A stretch of 64,000 bases of DNA, taken from Yponomeuta sedellus. Taxonomy: Eukaryota; Arthropoda; Insecta; Lepidoptera; Yponomeutidae. How positions within the stretch are numbered: position 1 is the stretch's first letter; each line of letters begins with the position of its first letter. The stretch covers positions 8,578,860-8,642,859 of the forward strand of contig OW203726.1 in assembly GCA_934045075.1 (NCBI GenBank), read 5' to 3'. The notes beneath the pieces were generated by a model. That model did no database searches and was not told the DNA's origin. It saw only the letters and a program-made list of their open reading frames with translations. Made by a program: the position numbers and the translations under genes. This document shows, piece after piece, positions 20,331 to 32,095 of this stretch.

Positions 20331-21426
20331 ATAAAAAAAATATTATGGAAAATATTATCATTTGAGCTTACTCCAAGTGATGGCGTAAATTCACAAATGC
20401 AAAATTTATTGTTGTGGTCTTACCAATAAATATAACACCGCAAGCTTTAGTCTTGACCCGATAACTAGTGTGTGATACGTCATATGAGCTACTCAATTTA
20501 CGTATTTCGACAAAAATGTACAGCAGGTACTTAGTAGTAAACAATTTATTAATCGAGGCTAGCTTGGCATTGAACCTCGTCCGTCCACACGCATTTATTT
20601 CTCGGTTGGATGCCTTCAAACACCATAGCGAGTATCTATAAAGCAAACTTGTTTATCTTATGCAAGTTAACTTTTTCCTTACTCCCATGGTGTTAAGGCT
20701 TAGAATTGTTTTATAACTGCACTGTAAAGTTTGCTTCTAGTTTCCTGCGACAAGATGCTTTTTAGAAGATGATTGTTACAACATATAGAGGTGCAAATAA
20801 TAAATAACTTCCGCGTAGTGTTTTTTATTTAGCTATTAAATGTTAGACCTGTTTAACAATGGATGAAGATCTCGCTAGTTAGAAAAACAAACGATTACTA
20901 AGTAATTGTTCTCCTTACATTGTTCTAAATACCTACTAGTAATGACGTGTTAATTATTTTCGTTCGGTCAGTAAATTGATCTAAACCCTCTAATTAACTT
21001 CAGTCTACATGATTAGGGGCGGAGCGTGGTAGAATTTGGCATAATTGTTCACCAGTACAACGAGCTCCTTATAGATTTTAGAACTATTCAATTGTACAAT
21101 TGATCAGTCTCCGAAATTGTCCGAGTAATAGTTCCGGCTCCTAGATCTAGTAAAGACTAGGTCCTGAATTGGGGTCACTGAACGACCATCTTATTTTATT
21201 AGTAACTAAATAAGTAAGCTTTCAAACAGCAAAATTCTATGCATAATACATGTTTTAACTGATAAGCAGTTTATGTTATGACCGAAAATTCTTGTTGAAG
21301 TTAGTGCAATAGCCACAGGAGGAGGCTCACAGCCCACAGGCTAATGTACCCCACCCTGCGGTTGATTGAAAATTATTTATTGTATTAAAACAATATTTTA
21401 TTAAAGCGAAAAAAAATTGCCAAGAA
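20331..21426. other. AT-rich DNA, no recognised feature
   Basis: Short frames on both strands only; nothing recognisable. Confidence 0.35.
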
Positions 21427-21594
21427 AAGATCATCAGCTTCTTCGGGCACATAATGCGATCTCCCAGGTATAGTTTGATGAGCACTGGCCAGCTGGATGC
21501 CAAACGTACTAAAGATAGGGCACCGACAAGATTGTTGGACGTCACAAAAGCAGCAGCCGGTGGCAGAATCTACCAGGTGGTACTCAGTCAATGA
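21427..21594 (+). pseudogene. LINE RT C-terminal remnant
   Basis: The 55-codon plus-strand frame reads KIISFFGHIMRSPRYSL and DRAPTRLLDVTKAAAGG, matching the FFGHI-R / GR--R-R--WL region of non-LTR RT tails. It ends at a TGA at 21592-21594. No flanking TSD seen. Confidence 0.6.
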
Positions 21595-22082
21595 GAGAAC
21601 GACGAAGAAGAAGATGAAAACATTTTTTTCCAATGCGAGCTTATTGGCTTGAGCTGAATGATTAACTCCGCTGAATGGGGTATAATAGTGTTAAGATAAC
21701 CCTTCGCAACGTGTGTCATGTGAAGTGAGGATCTTTTTGAAGAACGTTTTGATGTGAAGATGATAGTACGGGTACTGAACTGAATGATTGTGGTATCTTT
21801 GCTGAAAAAAGAAAATGACTTACCACAAACCGGCAACTACAACAACAACTGATATCATCGAGTACATCTTTGACAAGACGTACATTTTGTGTAAGGCTAA
21901 GGTAAAGTTACGAGAATCAACAAAAAATCAACTATATTATTAATAAATATATATTAGCCCTCCCCCCCCCAAACCCACTCCCCACACCCTTCAATTTTGG
22001 TTAAAATTTATGGAATTAACTAATCTGTTTGTGTCCAAGTTTATTATACTCGTGAATGCACTACCCTTTATATTTCTAGTCC
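21595..22082. other. AT-rich DNA
   Basis: Contains a C-rich run at 21960-21990. No feature recognised. Confidence 0.3.
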
Positions 22083-22185
22083 AGCAACTCTAAGGTTAAC
22101 TGGAAGATAATGCTGTTACCATTAAGTTCGCCTGTGCACTTTTTAATTTATTTTAATAGTGCAATAAAGAATTTAATTATAATAA
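22083..22185 (+). mobile_element. LINE 3' end, diverged
   Basis: CTAAGGTTAACTGGAAGATAA, then GTGCAATAAAGAATTTAAT, keeps the order of the TCTA-tailed LINE end. Confidence 0.5.
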
Positions 22186-23423
22186 AAGATTTTTCTACCT
22201 TGTTCTACAGTTTAATGAACAAACATAACTTGCTCTCCTCCATAACTTATTCCCTTATGTGCTTTTATAAAGGTCGCATAGTGCATTCAACAAATAAGAC
22301 CTGTCTAATGACAACTCGGTGCACTCACATGAAAGGTAACAGAGAAAGGGCGGTAGTCGTCAAATGATTGTCGACAGTCCCCGATCGCGGTAACATGAAC
22401 CTTCAGATCTCACTGATATTTCAATGTTCATGCTATTGACAACTCTAATAACCCGGATGTGACCAATCCCCTTTGTTATTATCATCAGCAATGCGTATGA
22501 CTCTACGAAACACTTTAAGACCTCCTCTACTAGTATACTAGGAAAATACTAGGAAAAATACCTCTACTAGGAAAATAGAATTTGTATTGACTATTGTTAA
22601 GTTTGTTATGTTTGTAAAGGTCTTGACTTTTCCACACTATTAGTTCATGTCATTGTTATCAAACGTATGAACCCTTATGATATATAGTTATCGTCAATTA
22701 TTGTATATTTAATAATATTTTTTTCTGTTTAAATCTCATCGCATAGGTGCATTTTTTTTTTAATAATAATAAAATTTGAATAAGCTTCTTACAACACAAT
22801 GGAATGTCCTATCCCAAACTGAGATAGCATGTAATTTGGTGAATAGATAGGGACAAACATCTATTCTGAGGCCATTTGTACAAATTAAGAGAATCTAGAG
22901 GGAATAGATCTCACGACATTGCTCATGGTAATAAAACGTGTAACCGCTGGACCAACGAGTCTATTGACTTCAGGAGGCTACCACCTGGTTGATCTAGCGT
23001 TGACACGCTATACTACAAAAACGTATTCGACTCCCGTAGAAAGCCGCCCAATTCGTAATAAAATTTAAGACAATTTTTTCTGGTTTAATTGATATAAATA
23101 ATAAATAAAACATAAACTTTATTGTCATAAGCATTCGTACAAAGCTGTTAAAAAAACAATATTTGTATGTAGGTAGTTGGATAAAATAAACAATTTTAGT
23201 AACAGCAGAAAGAAGACTTGGACTACCCTCCACGCTAGTTAACACCGTGTTGCGGCAGAGTAGCATTCGCCGTCCTCTACGTGACGAGTATTGCATACAA
23301 GTATCAAACTTCACTACACGATAAAACATGCAAATAGGGTGCACAATCGTTTGCAGTTGGCAAATGCGATAACAAAAACAAGTCATAGTGTATGGTAAAA
23401 TCAGAAGGATGAAGAATATAAAT
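22186..23423. other. AT-rich DNA with one LINE-end scrap
   Basis: AACATAAACTTTATTGTCAT at 23108-23127 resembles the minus-strand 3' end seen at 3414 and 60108. A 130-codon minus-strand frame (22994-23386) crosses it and has no recognisable domain. Confidence 0.35.
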
Positions 23424-23435
23424 TAAGCTCAGGTT

Positions 23436-23580
23436 AAATTAAGTAAGGCCCGCCACTGTCTTACAATCCTCCACCGACTCGGACTTGGCCCCCGTGGTGG
23501 AGTATGGCCTAACCTTAAAAAGACCCGTGAAGAGACCCGTGCCTCACCAGTGGGGACATACAAGGGTTGTTAACGTAACG
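23436..23580 (+). mobile_element. SINE-5S copy 5, 5'-truncated
   Basis: Starts at the AGTAAGGCCCGCCACTGTC block and ends GGGGACATACAAGGGTTG plus a TAACG tail. A 12-bp TSD, TAAGCTCAGGTT, lies at 23424-23435 and 23581-23592. Confidence 0.9.
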
Positions 23581-23929
23581 TAAGCTCAGGTTGGGGCCAA
23601 GGTTTTTTTATAATTCCCATTGATTCACAAAGAGAACGATATTCACCATAAACACCTATCTCCGTACCAACTTGTGCTAATAGTAATAGTGAAGCGATTA
23701 CGCCTGAGTTACATGTTTTCCCACTCGTATGTAGAGTGGTCCGCTGACCTGCTCTGATGAAAGTGGTTAGCCCTCTTGTGGCCTGTCCCATGTGATTAGA
23801 TAAGATAAATTTGCACAGTAGGTACTAAAAGGGCACAATCGCCGCTTTCTCGATGTAATAAAAGAGCATAAAACGGGATCGAAACATAAAATAGAGAGTT
23901 TCTTATGATTTAATTAACATATTATTTAA

Positions 23930-24328
23930 AAACCTATTTAGAGGCTAAAAATTTCACCCATGCCGGGATTCGAACCCGCAACCTCTGGCTATCCGTGCCA
24001 GCGCTCTACCAATTGAGCCAATGGGCGACTCACGGCATCAGTGAAATTTCGAACCTCTTAACACTATTCTCTGTATTACGTACAGGCAGCGACATCTGAC
24101 TTAAGCAAATTGCATTACTTACAGCCCCGACTACCTACTTTGCAGTTAGGTTTAACATCGGAACGATATCACTGTACCCACATGATTATACTATTTTTAT
24201 TTTTAATGCACTAACCCGTGCTAAGGAACAAATTTAAAAACCTATTTAGAGGCTAAAAATAGCCTCTAAATAGGTTTTTAAATTTGTTCCTTAGCACGGG
24301 TTAGTGCATTAAAAATAAAAATAGTATA
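23930..24328 (+). mobile_element. SINE-T copy 5, composite fold-back
   Basis: The best-preserved composite. From the left: a reversed TTTTTAAA terminus, a minus-strand tRNA-like unit, and a minus-strand body (GATGTCGCTGCC, reversed AATCATGTGGG head). The reversed 3' tail module follows directly, then an exact opposite-strand copy of that module. An 11-bp TSD, ATATTATTTAA, lies at 23919-23929 and 24329-24339. The head-to-tail junction (AATAGTATAATCATG on the minus strand) shows a dimeric arrangement. Confidence 0.9.
24187..24328. repeat. Perfect 142-bp palindrome (69-bp arms)
   Basis: Arms 24187-24255 and 24260-24328 are exact reverse complements around AAAA. Each arm is one SINE-T 3' module. 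Perfect identity implies a single recent event, such as both arms copied from one template. Confidence 0.95.
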
Positions 24329-24349
24329 ATATTATTTAATTTATGTAGC

Positions 24350-24478
24350 CTGTATGTGTCCCATTGCTGGATAAACGGGGCATTTTCCTACTTTTGTTTG
24401 TTAAACCTGGTTCCCACGACACATGGTATCCTAGTGTGGGGCCAGAAGCAATGTAGGTGCCTGTGTGTCAATGTTAAC
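24350..24478 (+). mobile_element. tRNA-derived SINE (group D), 3' half
   Basis: GTTCCCACGACACATGGTAT, GTGTGGGGCCAGAAGCAATG as at 78-122. No tRNA head. Confidence 0.6.
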
Positions 24479-24910
24479 CTACCCTTAATTTGTAAGTTGT
24501 TACTGTTTTTTTACTTTCTATTATTGATGTTCATCTTTAGGATAACTGTGTTATTTTTTATGTGTGTGCATTTGTGGCGATTTAAATGTTTTCTTTCTTT
24601 TCTTAATTTTAGAAGTAGTCAGTAAAATTGTCACAATATATGCGTTTCAGAAAGGTCATGTTGGCGACAGACCTTTTTCATTGCATACTCGTATTTTGAC
24701 TTTTTTAACATATCGCCTTTTTTACTTATGTCAGTTTTTAATTTAGTTTCTGTCTATCTAGTATTAGTTGTCTTGTGAAAATATTATGATCGAATAAACA
24801 CGGAATTATAAATAGAAATATATTTTTACTAAAACAGAAGAGTGGGGCACCATACGGTGCTTAACAGGTCAGTTGAAACTTAACGAGGTTAATATACTCC
24901 TCAGTACGAC
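24479..24910. other. AT-rich DNA
   Basis: No recognised feature. Confidence 0.3.
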
Positions 24911-25128
24911 TACATAAGGAAATGATTTATACAGCGTCCAGTGGCACCTTCACTTACACTAGTTAGGCGAAGGGACGACTAGGGCCTTGCAGTGCATAGA
25001 TATTTTTTATATGGAGTAGGCTTGAGCAGCACCTATACCATCCTGACAGCTAGTCAGCCTAGTCCACAAGAAATACAAGTCATTGCGTGCGGAGCCAACC
25101 AAGCCGCGGGTTTCCTCGCGATTCCACT
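24911..25128 (-). mobile_element. tRNA-derived SINE (group B), 3' part
   Basis: The minus-strand body matches 26857-27090 (GGTATAGGTGCTG, GTGAAGGTGCC). The tRNA head is absent. Confidence 0.7.
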
Positions 25129-25768
25129 TAAATTATGTAAGAAAATCCAAAATTGTTATGTTTAAAATGTGTCAAATTTCATAAATTTAAACGTATGAGG
25201 CAGCTGATACATTTTTAACGTTTCAATCAGTCCTATGACTAAGGTTGTTTCAATTGATGAGTTCACTGGACGTTTCTGAAACGTTTGGCCATTTTTTATT
25301 TATTCCCCCATATAGGATAACATGAGGACTCGTGACATTGGTTTTCTTTTATTAAGATTGAAATATAGATAAACTGAAGTTAATCTTAACTTTGAAGTCT
25401 AAATAAATATTTTATGTACGCAGAATTACTTTTCAGGATGAATTAAGTAAGAATAAGATTTCTTTACGGCAAGACTGTTCGACTAGATTCCCACGTCCTA
25501 CTTTCCCACTTTCCAAAATACAGTAATAACTAAATACCGTAAATTTATCGATAATTGGTCAAACCCAAGCCCGAGAACGTAAAAAAGTTATTGAAAATAA
25601 AAATCCTAACTTAAATACTTAACACGTCTAATTATTATGCGAGTTTTAAGTGGTTTCTAAGTGCCATAACTGCTAGTTTGAGTTAAATATTTATAAGATT
25701 CTAAGTTTGTTATTCAGATAAATGTCCTCTAATATTTGCGCACCTAAACCGCTGGAGAACGTATATTC
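25129..25768. other. AT-rich DNA
   Basis: No recognised feature. Confidence 0.3.
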
Positions 25769-25926
25769 TTAAAAACCTATTCAGAGGCTAAAAATTTCAC
25801 CCATCCCGGGACTCGAACCCGCGACGTCTGGATAACCGTGCCAGCGCTCTCCCAACTGAGCTAATGGGCGACTTCCCGGCATCTGTGAAATTTCGAACTT
25901 CTTTTACAATACTCTCTGTGTTACTT
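25769..25926 (-). mobile_element. SINE-T copy 6, terminator end only
   Basis: A minus-strand tRNA-like unit with good A and B boxes. It starts at the reversed TTTTTAA terminus and stops in the body near TGTGTTACTT. The A-rich tail module is missing. No TSD found. Confidence 0.75.
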
Positions 25927-25984
25927 ATGTATGTTTTACTTTACTTCACCAGCTACTGCAATGTATTTACCATGTTTTTTATGC

Positions 25985-26050
25985 GTCTCCACCAACGCGG
26001 ACTTGGCCTCCGTGGAGGTATGGAGTATGGCCTAACCATCCTGCGATGCT
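25985..26050 (+). mobile_element. SINE-5S fragment
   Basis: CTCCACCAACGCGGACTTGG through CCTAACCATCCTGCGATGC is a 66-bp internal piece just upstream of copy 6. Confidence 0.7.
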
Positions 26051-26099
26051 GTTTGATATTGATTATGCAAAAAAAATTGGCTGGTAAAGTAAAAGAAGC

Positions 26100-26487
26100 G
26101 CTCGTGGCCTAGTCGAACCGAGTCATTGGAATCAATCATTTGAGTGAAGCAACAACAGGCGCGGTCAGCTTCAGGATGGGTGACCGTCAAGTGACTACCG
26201 CTAGTGGCATTTTTTCTGAGCCCTTCCGTGCTTTGCAAGGCACGTTAAGCTGTTGGTCCCGGCTGTCATGTAACGGCAGTCGTTAAGCCATGTCAGAGGC
26301 CTTATGAGCGGCTCGATAACTTCTGACAGTAAGGCTCGCCACTGTCTTACAATCCTCCACCAACCCGGACTTGGCCCCGGTAGTGGAGTATGGCCTAACC
26401 TTCCTGCGACGCAGGAACCGTGACGCAGAGACCCGTGCCCCTGTAGAGAGGACATACGAGTACAAGGGTTGATATCGATCGATCGAT
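26100..26487 (+). mobile_element. SINE-5S copy 6, full length
   Basis: Begins GCTCGTGGCCTAG, has AAGCAACAACAGGCGCGG and GATGGGTGACCGTC as 5S-like promoter elements, and ends ACAAGGGTTGAT with an ATCG tail. About 388 bp. No clear TSD. Confidence 0.85.
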
Positions 26488-26542
26488 GCATTCTCTATCG
26501 GTTTAGGCGCGCAAAAAATACACTTTTGATAAGATAAGAAGA

Positions 26543-26633
26543 AGTGATAGGGCCGCCGTCCGTCAGGTTAAGAAATATCTGTGTAATTTCCATTTTTATG
26601 TACAATAATGTATTCTCTATCTATCTATCTATA
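26543..26633 (+). mobile_element. LINE 3' end with TCTA tail
   Basis: AGTGATAGGGCCGCC, GTACAATAATGTATTCTC, then TCTA repeats. Confidence 0.65.
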
Positions 26634-26700
26634 TAAGCCGAAAATGTACTAAAAAAAGTTTGTGTTAAAATGGCTGTTACTTGTTGTTCTAGTTACTACG

Positions 26701-27107
26701 GGAGCGGTGGTAGCTCAGTGGGTAGAACCATAGACTGGCAAGCGAGAGCCCCAGGTTCGATTCCGAGTGCGGGCATGTACCAATGACTTTGTTTAATTTC
26801 AAAGTTACGTACATTTGCGAATTTATAGTCGCAATACCACACGCTAACGGTGAAGGAAAACATCGTGAGGAAACCCGCAGCTTGGTTGGCTCCGCACGTA
26901 TTGACTAGTCTTTCCTGTGGGCTAGGCCGACTAGGCTGTCAGGATGGTATAGGTGCTGGGCAAGCCTACACCATCTATAAAAACCATGACCCAGGCACTA
27001 CAGCGTCGGAGTGGTCCCTTCACCCATCTAGTGTGAGTGAAGATACCACTGGACGCTGTATAAATCATGTCATTAAGTAGATGCAAAAAGGCCAATATTA
27101 TTATTAT
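26701..27107 (+). mobile_element. tRNA-derived SINE (group B), full length reference copy
   Basis: The tRNA-like head at 26701-26775 has GTAGCTCAGTGGGTAG (A box) and AGGTTCGATTCC (B box), both excellent Pol III elements. A 330-bp body follows (CCTGTGGGCTAGGCCGACTA, GGTGCTGGGCAAG) and a short ATT tail. An exact 11-bp TSD, TAGTTACTACG, lies at 26690-26700 and 27108-27118. The 407-bp length is typical of insect tRNA SINEs. Any open frame in it is spurious. Confidence 0.9.
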
Positions 27108-27207
27108 TAGTTACTACGTTACTTAATTTGTACATGTGACGAGTAGACGCAGCGATCTGTTGTAGAGGTATAGACCTATCTATCTAATGCTTTAATTAAT
27201 AATTCAT

Positions 27208-27277
27208 CGTTATCAACCCTTGTATGTCCCCACTGCTGGGGCACGGGTCTCTTCCTGCATCGCAGGAAGGTTAGGCC
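27208..27277 (-). mobile_element. SINE-5S copy 7, last 70 bp
   Basis: Only the 3' end (GGTTAGG reversed to the ATAACG tail). A 15-bp TSD, TAATTAATAATTCAT, lies at 27193-27207 and 27278-27292: a textbook short 5'-truncated insertion. Confidence 0.92.
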
Positions 27278-27292
27278 TAATTAATAATTCAT

Positions 27293-27649
27293 AAGTACCA
27301 TTAAATATTTACTGTCCAGAAGCAGTTAAGGGTAGGCTTTGTGATAATACAATGTAATAAAAACCTAAGTTATGAGCAATTGTACTTTACTTCCCACATA
27401 TCCTAGAACCTTTCACATTTTTGTAGGTGTTTATATTGGATTATTAATGCCTAGACGTGTCTGTAAAGAACGTGCCTGTTACAAATGTATTGTCCCACTA
27501 CAATAGAAAGATAATTTAAATAAATAAATTACCTAATTCATATAATTTAAACATATCGCATACATGATGCTTTAACGATTGACCCGGGCATACCAAGCCA
27601 ATAGAAAAAATCACGATTAAGTTTTATACTACGTTTTTGCAAAAGTCAA
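27293..27649. other. AT-rich DNA
   Basis: No recognised feature. Confidence 0.3.
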
Positions 27650-27656
27650 GATTAGA

Positions 27657-27921
27657 TTATAAATAAATAAATAAATAAATAAATAAATATTCATGGACAT
27701 ATTACACAGATCTCGTTAGCCCTATAGTAAGTACAACTAAATGACTTGTGTTATAGGTGCTAACTCGACGATAGATTTAATACAATAAATACATAGATAA
27801 CATCCAAGACCCGAGACAAGCTAGAAATGTTCGTTTCCTAGTTTGACCCGGCCGGGGATCGAACCCGAGACCTTCAGTTGCACAATCAGCGTGCTAAACC
27901 GCTGCGCCACCGAGGCCGTCC
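27657..27921 (-). mobile_element. tRNA-derived SINE (group E) with AAAT tail
   Basis: The minus-strand tRNA-like head at about 27845-27921 has GTGGCGCAGCGG (A box) and GGGTTCGATCCCCGG (B box). The body leads to an ATTT-type tail (plus-strand AAAT units, 27659-27690). GATTAGA at 27650-27656 and 27922-27928 is a probable TSD. Confidence 0.75.
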
Positions 27922-27929
27922 GATTAGAA

Positions 27930-28045
27930 CTCTTTATTGCACCAGAAAACAAAATACATAAAAGCTTTACATATCTAAATATTGCCGTATGCAATTGGCG
28001 GTCTTATCTTTAAAAGCGATCTCTTTCAGACAACCTTGGGATGAG
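27930..28045 (-). mobile_element. LINE 3' end, minus strand
   Basis: Reverse complement of AAGGTTGTCTGAAAGAGAT, GATAAGACCGCC, GGTGCAATAAAGAGTTCTAA. The adjacent SINE E inserted at its tail. Confidence 0.65.
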
Positions 28046-31000
28046 ATGGAATATTATCATAATCTTCGATAATAATCAGAACTATTTTTATTTTTCCCCC
28101 AAGAACTTAGGGCCAAGAATTTTGCAGAAACGGCCGTTTTTAGCAGAAACCAATTTAGATCCCGCGGTGTTTTAAAAACACATTTGAATAAATGAAAACC
28201 ACAGACTATTAACTCTGTCTCTGAGGAGCGTTTCAAGGAAACGTGCTCTTATAAATAATTTATTGTTAGGTTATAGTATAGATCCTCAGTCCTAACCGCC
28301 CGCTTCCAGCGACTCCCTGCCACCGTTTCATAATAAATGCCAATGATAATTATACTATCCTCTCTAAACAATACTCTGCATTTGTATTCGATTCGGTCTA
28401 TTTTGGTTTCAAAACTCAGTCTTATATAGAGAGCAATAAGCGTAGCTGAACAGTTCTAATTCTATCTGCAGTTGAGTAAGCTACCTTTACCGAGTGGGTG
28501 GGACACATTAGCATTACTTGTCCTGACAAATGCTGCCTCTTTGTTGTTTGACACATTGTCAAGGCGCCAAGCCAAGGAGACGGGCCAATAAAATTATAGG
28601 TACCGAGACTTCGATGTGAATAGAGGGGGTCTACGCCACTTGTTAAATATTATGTTCACTCTATGAAGATAATGTTATTATTCGACAATAGTATTCTGTT
28701 AATCGTTTAATCTATGAATGTGATTGTTTCTTTTTAAAAAAATATAATTCTCTCGCCCTGTATCTGTAACCAAATGTACCTGCTAAAATAAAACTGCTTT
28801 CAATTAATAAACATTTTCGTTGGCTAGGAGTGCAATACTTGTCTTGAAAATTTAAAAAACGCAACATCACTACGGTTTAATTCAGGTAGGTAATATTTGG
28901 AGTGATATACTCGTACAGGATGTTTGGCTGACAAAAATGGAGATTACAAAAATATCACTGGTCCTATAGACTAATGCTGTGTCTAATTCCAATTTCCCTT
29001 TTGGTGAATTATAAAGTGTTCTCTATCTATCTATCTGATAGTAAAAAGTACAGACACCACCATCTGAAACGTCGCTGGATTATCACAAAAAGTGTTCTAT
29101 CATTGACAATTTCTATGAAACAAGTCAATTAGAGTTTATAGTTTAGTTTACAATAGTACCAAAAAAATGTTTTATAATACTTTTGAAATTTCAGGAATTG
29201 CAGACTTCAACAATAACTCTAGCGTACAGTTTGAATAGTCGAGTTGTAAAAAAACAATATGAAAATATTAAAATGTGGTAGAATGAACAGTTGTAGTTCA
29301 AGATTCGCTTAATAAATTATCATTCCTTGAATAAGCTACAACCATTTTTCAATGGCTGAAGAAGAAACGGCTAAAAAAACTTTGTGTTTTAAAACCACAA
29401 ACGGCACGACCATTGTTACCAAGACGTGAAAAGTTTTTTTTGTTTGGGCTTAATTACTATGCGTGCCCACCGCCGATTGGAAATTACAAGCACCTCAGAA
29501 ATTCAGGCTTCCCTACGATATCGATGACCTATCGTGTTACATGAAGTGACTTATATATTTACCGAGTCTAATCTTGATTGAGTTTATTTAGTAAAATTAA
29601 TTACCTTAATGTGTAAGAAATCAAAACAAAAATGTACATCGATCATGCGCTAAGATAAGTGAAATCCTGAACTTAGTTAATATAAGAGGCTCAAAAACAC
29701 TATTAATCAGCTGCTCAAGCAGAACAAAGACGCGGAAGTATACTATTTACCCTAGTTACGAATTGCTTTAAAAACCTTCAACGGTGTTCAGCTAGTAATC
29801 AGGGTGTGAAATGCCATGGCAATTTTCTATATTCTCAACAGAAACTCAACCAGTATTATTTAAATGACAGGCGTTAACTGCTACAGGTAGCGTTGCCCCG
29901 TAGGCGATAAATAAATATCGACTACAAAAAGACCGCATTGATTTGTAAATCAAACGGTTTTTGACAAATTGTAGTTAGTTTGTATAGCTAACAAGTGCTC
30001 CCTCAAGTAAGACTTTATTCACAAGCAAAGATGTTTAAAAATCGCTCCATAAATCATCTGGAATATATGACAAAGCCATTGATGAGGAAATTATGAACTT
30101 AAACGTGTTTTGCAATCTGCTGAAAATTTGTATTTTTGGTAACAGGTGTTTCGTACATAATAACAACGACAGTACTGAGCAGGAAACCTGTTTGTTGCCT
30201 TTCTTTTTCTTCTTCTTCTTCTTCTTCTTGAGGCTATTAGTCCACTGCTGGACATAGCCCTTGTTGCTTTTGCTACAGATAAAACCTGTAATACTTTATT
30301 TTGTATTCGTTTCTGTATTACCTACTGCTTAATATTATGCTTTATTTGATTACGACCGGAGTACTGCGTATGAAAGTTTTACTTCAACAATATTATGCTT
30401 TTCTAAATTTGTACTAGAGGGGTTAAACTTTCTTAATACTCATAATATGCTTTGTTTTTATATCCGTTCATTTACCACTACGGGAAGAGTCTTTCTTCTT
30501 CTTTTCTGATAAGAGGCACTCGACTAAACGGCTTCTAATACATCAAAGTTTAGAAGCCGTTCAGTTCGTTTATTATTTGGTTTTCTTGCTCTGCGGGCAA
30601 TTCTTACTAGAGGTTTGCTCTCATTATGCTCTATTTGAACTTTTTATTGTTGAATACTGGCTGTTTATTGACTGTGTACCTTCTGCCATCAAAACACGAG
30701 GTAAAAAAGCCATGTTATGAACTGCACTTATCCAGTCTTTCTTCTAGTTGAACTTATGTTGCGTGTGGGACATAAGCGTTTTTAAACAGCGCACTTACAT
30801 GCGACAAAAAAAGTTGGCCACTTATAATGCAGTTTGCGCTTTCAGCAAAACGCACTACTAAATTATGTCTCTATACAAATAGCGCTTATTATGGCCTTAT
30901 TATGCCAAAGACAAAGATTCATCTCGATCTAAGATAATAACCAGAGGCTGGAGTACGTAAACTCTTTACTTTCACTTAAGAACTAGGAAAAGCAAAGGGT

Positions 31001-31907
31001 ATGCCGACTCAATTGTTCTGAGATTACACCACTTTTGCATCTCTCTCTATTTGCCAATCAATTTCATTTATCTGCTCACTACTTGCCTCTTCATTAAAAC
31101 TGCGCATTCGCATAGATTTTTAAACCGGTTCTCTCGGATAGGGGCTTGAGAATGCAGTACGTCGATTTATGACAAATTCACTGGCACTATTTGGAAGATA
31201 AAATGCTTTATTTGGCGTGGTGTGGCACGGCTGCTTAGGACATTAAATTAAATTTATTACGTTACGACTCGTCTAGTCTCACGGGCTGCCTAAAGAAGAT
31301 AAGCGCAGTGTTGCATTGCAACTGCCTATGTGTCAATCAAATTTAACTGGGTCTAAATTCTGTAAAATTTGAATGGTGTGAAACGAAACGAAGTTGCAGT
31401 TTGTCTAATATGATAGCCGTGTTAGAGCTGCGGACAGCTGAGTAACTTCACATTTGTGGGGCGCCTGGTTCTTGCAACTTACTGTTTTTAAAGTAACGAA
31501 TTAGTAATTACAAGTAAGTATTCGTGGTTAGGTCCGCTTTTATTAACACTATATTTTTGTAGATTAGGCCGTCTAAGAAAAACCCCGTTTAAAACTACAT
31601 CTTAAATTAAACCAATGTTTATGTTCTTTACTGATATTACGTTGAGATACTAACAGTACTAATGATCGCTTATTAAATCACGTAGCATATGGGTGATTGG
31701 TTACTCTATGTGTTCCATAAAAGGGGTTTTGATAGATAATTTGTACTATAAGTATAATATTATTAACTTAATTCCGAATTCGTTTACTAGATTTTTTTTC
31801 GGAAGAATGCGCCCAAGTCTTTCGACAAAAAATTGAGTAAAAAATTCTGAATCCGGAATAAAGTGAATAATGTTTAGTACTTACGAAATTTTAGCTTAAT
31901 AATTATA
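28046..31907. other. Mostly unique AT-rich DNA with repeat scraps
   Basis: LINE tail with TCTA units at 29012-29037. SINE group C piece at 29440-29560 (minus). TTC run 30205-30226 joined to a CCACTGCTGGACATAGCCC LINE-end scrap at 30241-30259. A hairpin at 30523-30565 (ACGGCTTCTAA against TTAGAAGCCGT). No gene seen. Confidence 0.4.
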
Positions 31908-31977
31908 GGAGGACTGGAGGAGTCATTCTATTACAGTGAAGTAACTCCTTGTGTAATGGAATAACTCCTCAGCCTCC
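31908..31977. repeat. Hairpin inverted repeat, ~27-bp arms
   Basis: GGAGGACTGGAGGAGTCATT (31908 on) pairs with AATAACTCCTCAGCCTCC (to 31977) with a bulge and three or so mismatches, across a 16-nt loop. Confidence 0.7.
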
Positions 31978-32095
31978 TGGTAATGTTCGTTCCCAAAGAA
32001 ACATTATCGGTTTTTTTGCTTTTATGGGCTATCGGATAAGAATGGTTTGAATGATAATAGCCGTGAAGTTTTTTAACAGTTTTCTTCCACACAGT

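Noticed and set aside
22994..23386. 130-codon minus-strand frame
   Set aside because: Crosses a LINE-end scrap and shows no domain; treated as chance.
24187..24328. Reading SINE-T fold-backs as ordinary DNA MITEs
   Set aside because: TSD length varies from 10 to 15 bp, simple 5'-truncated copies exist with the same 3' end, and the unit has Pol III boxes; this fits retroposition better. A fold-back master copy remains possible.
30180..30260. TTC repeat next to CCACTGCTGGACATAGCCC as a regulatory tract
   Set aside because: It is the tail and 3' end of an RTE-like LINE remnant on the minus strand.
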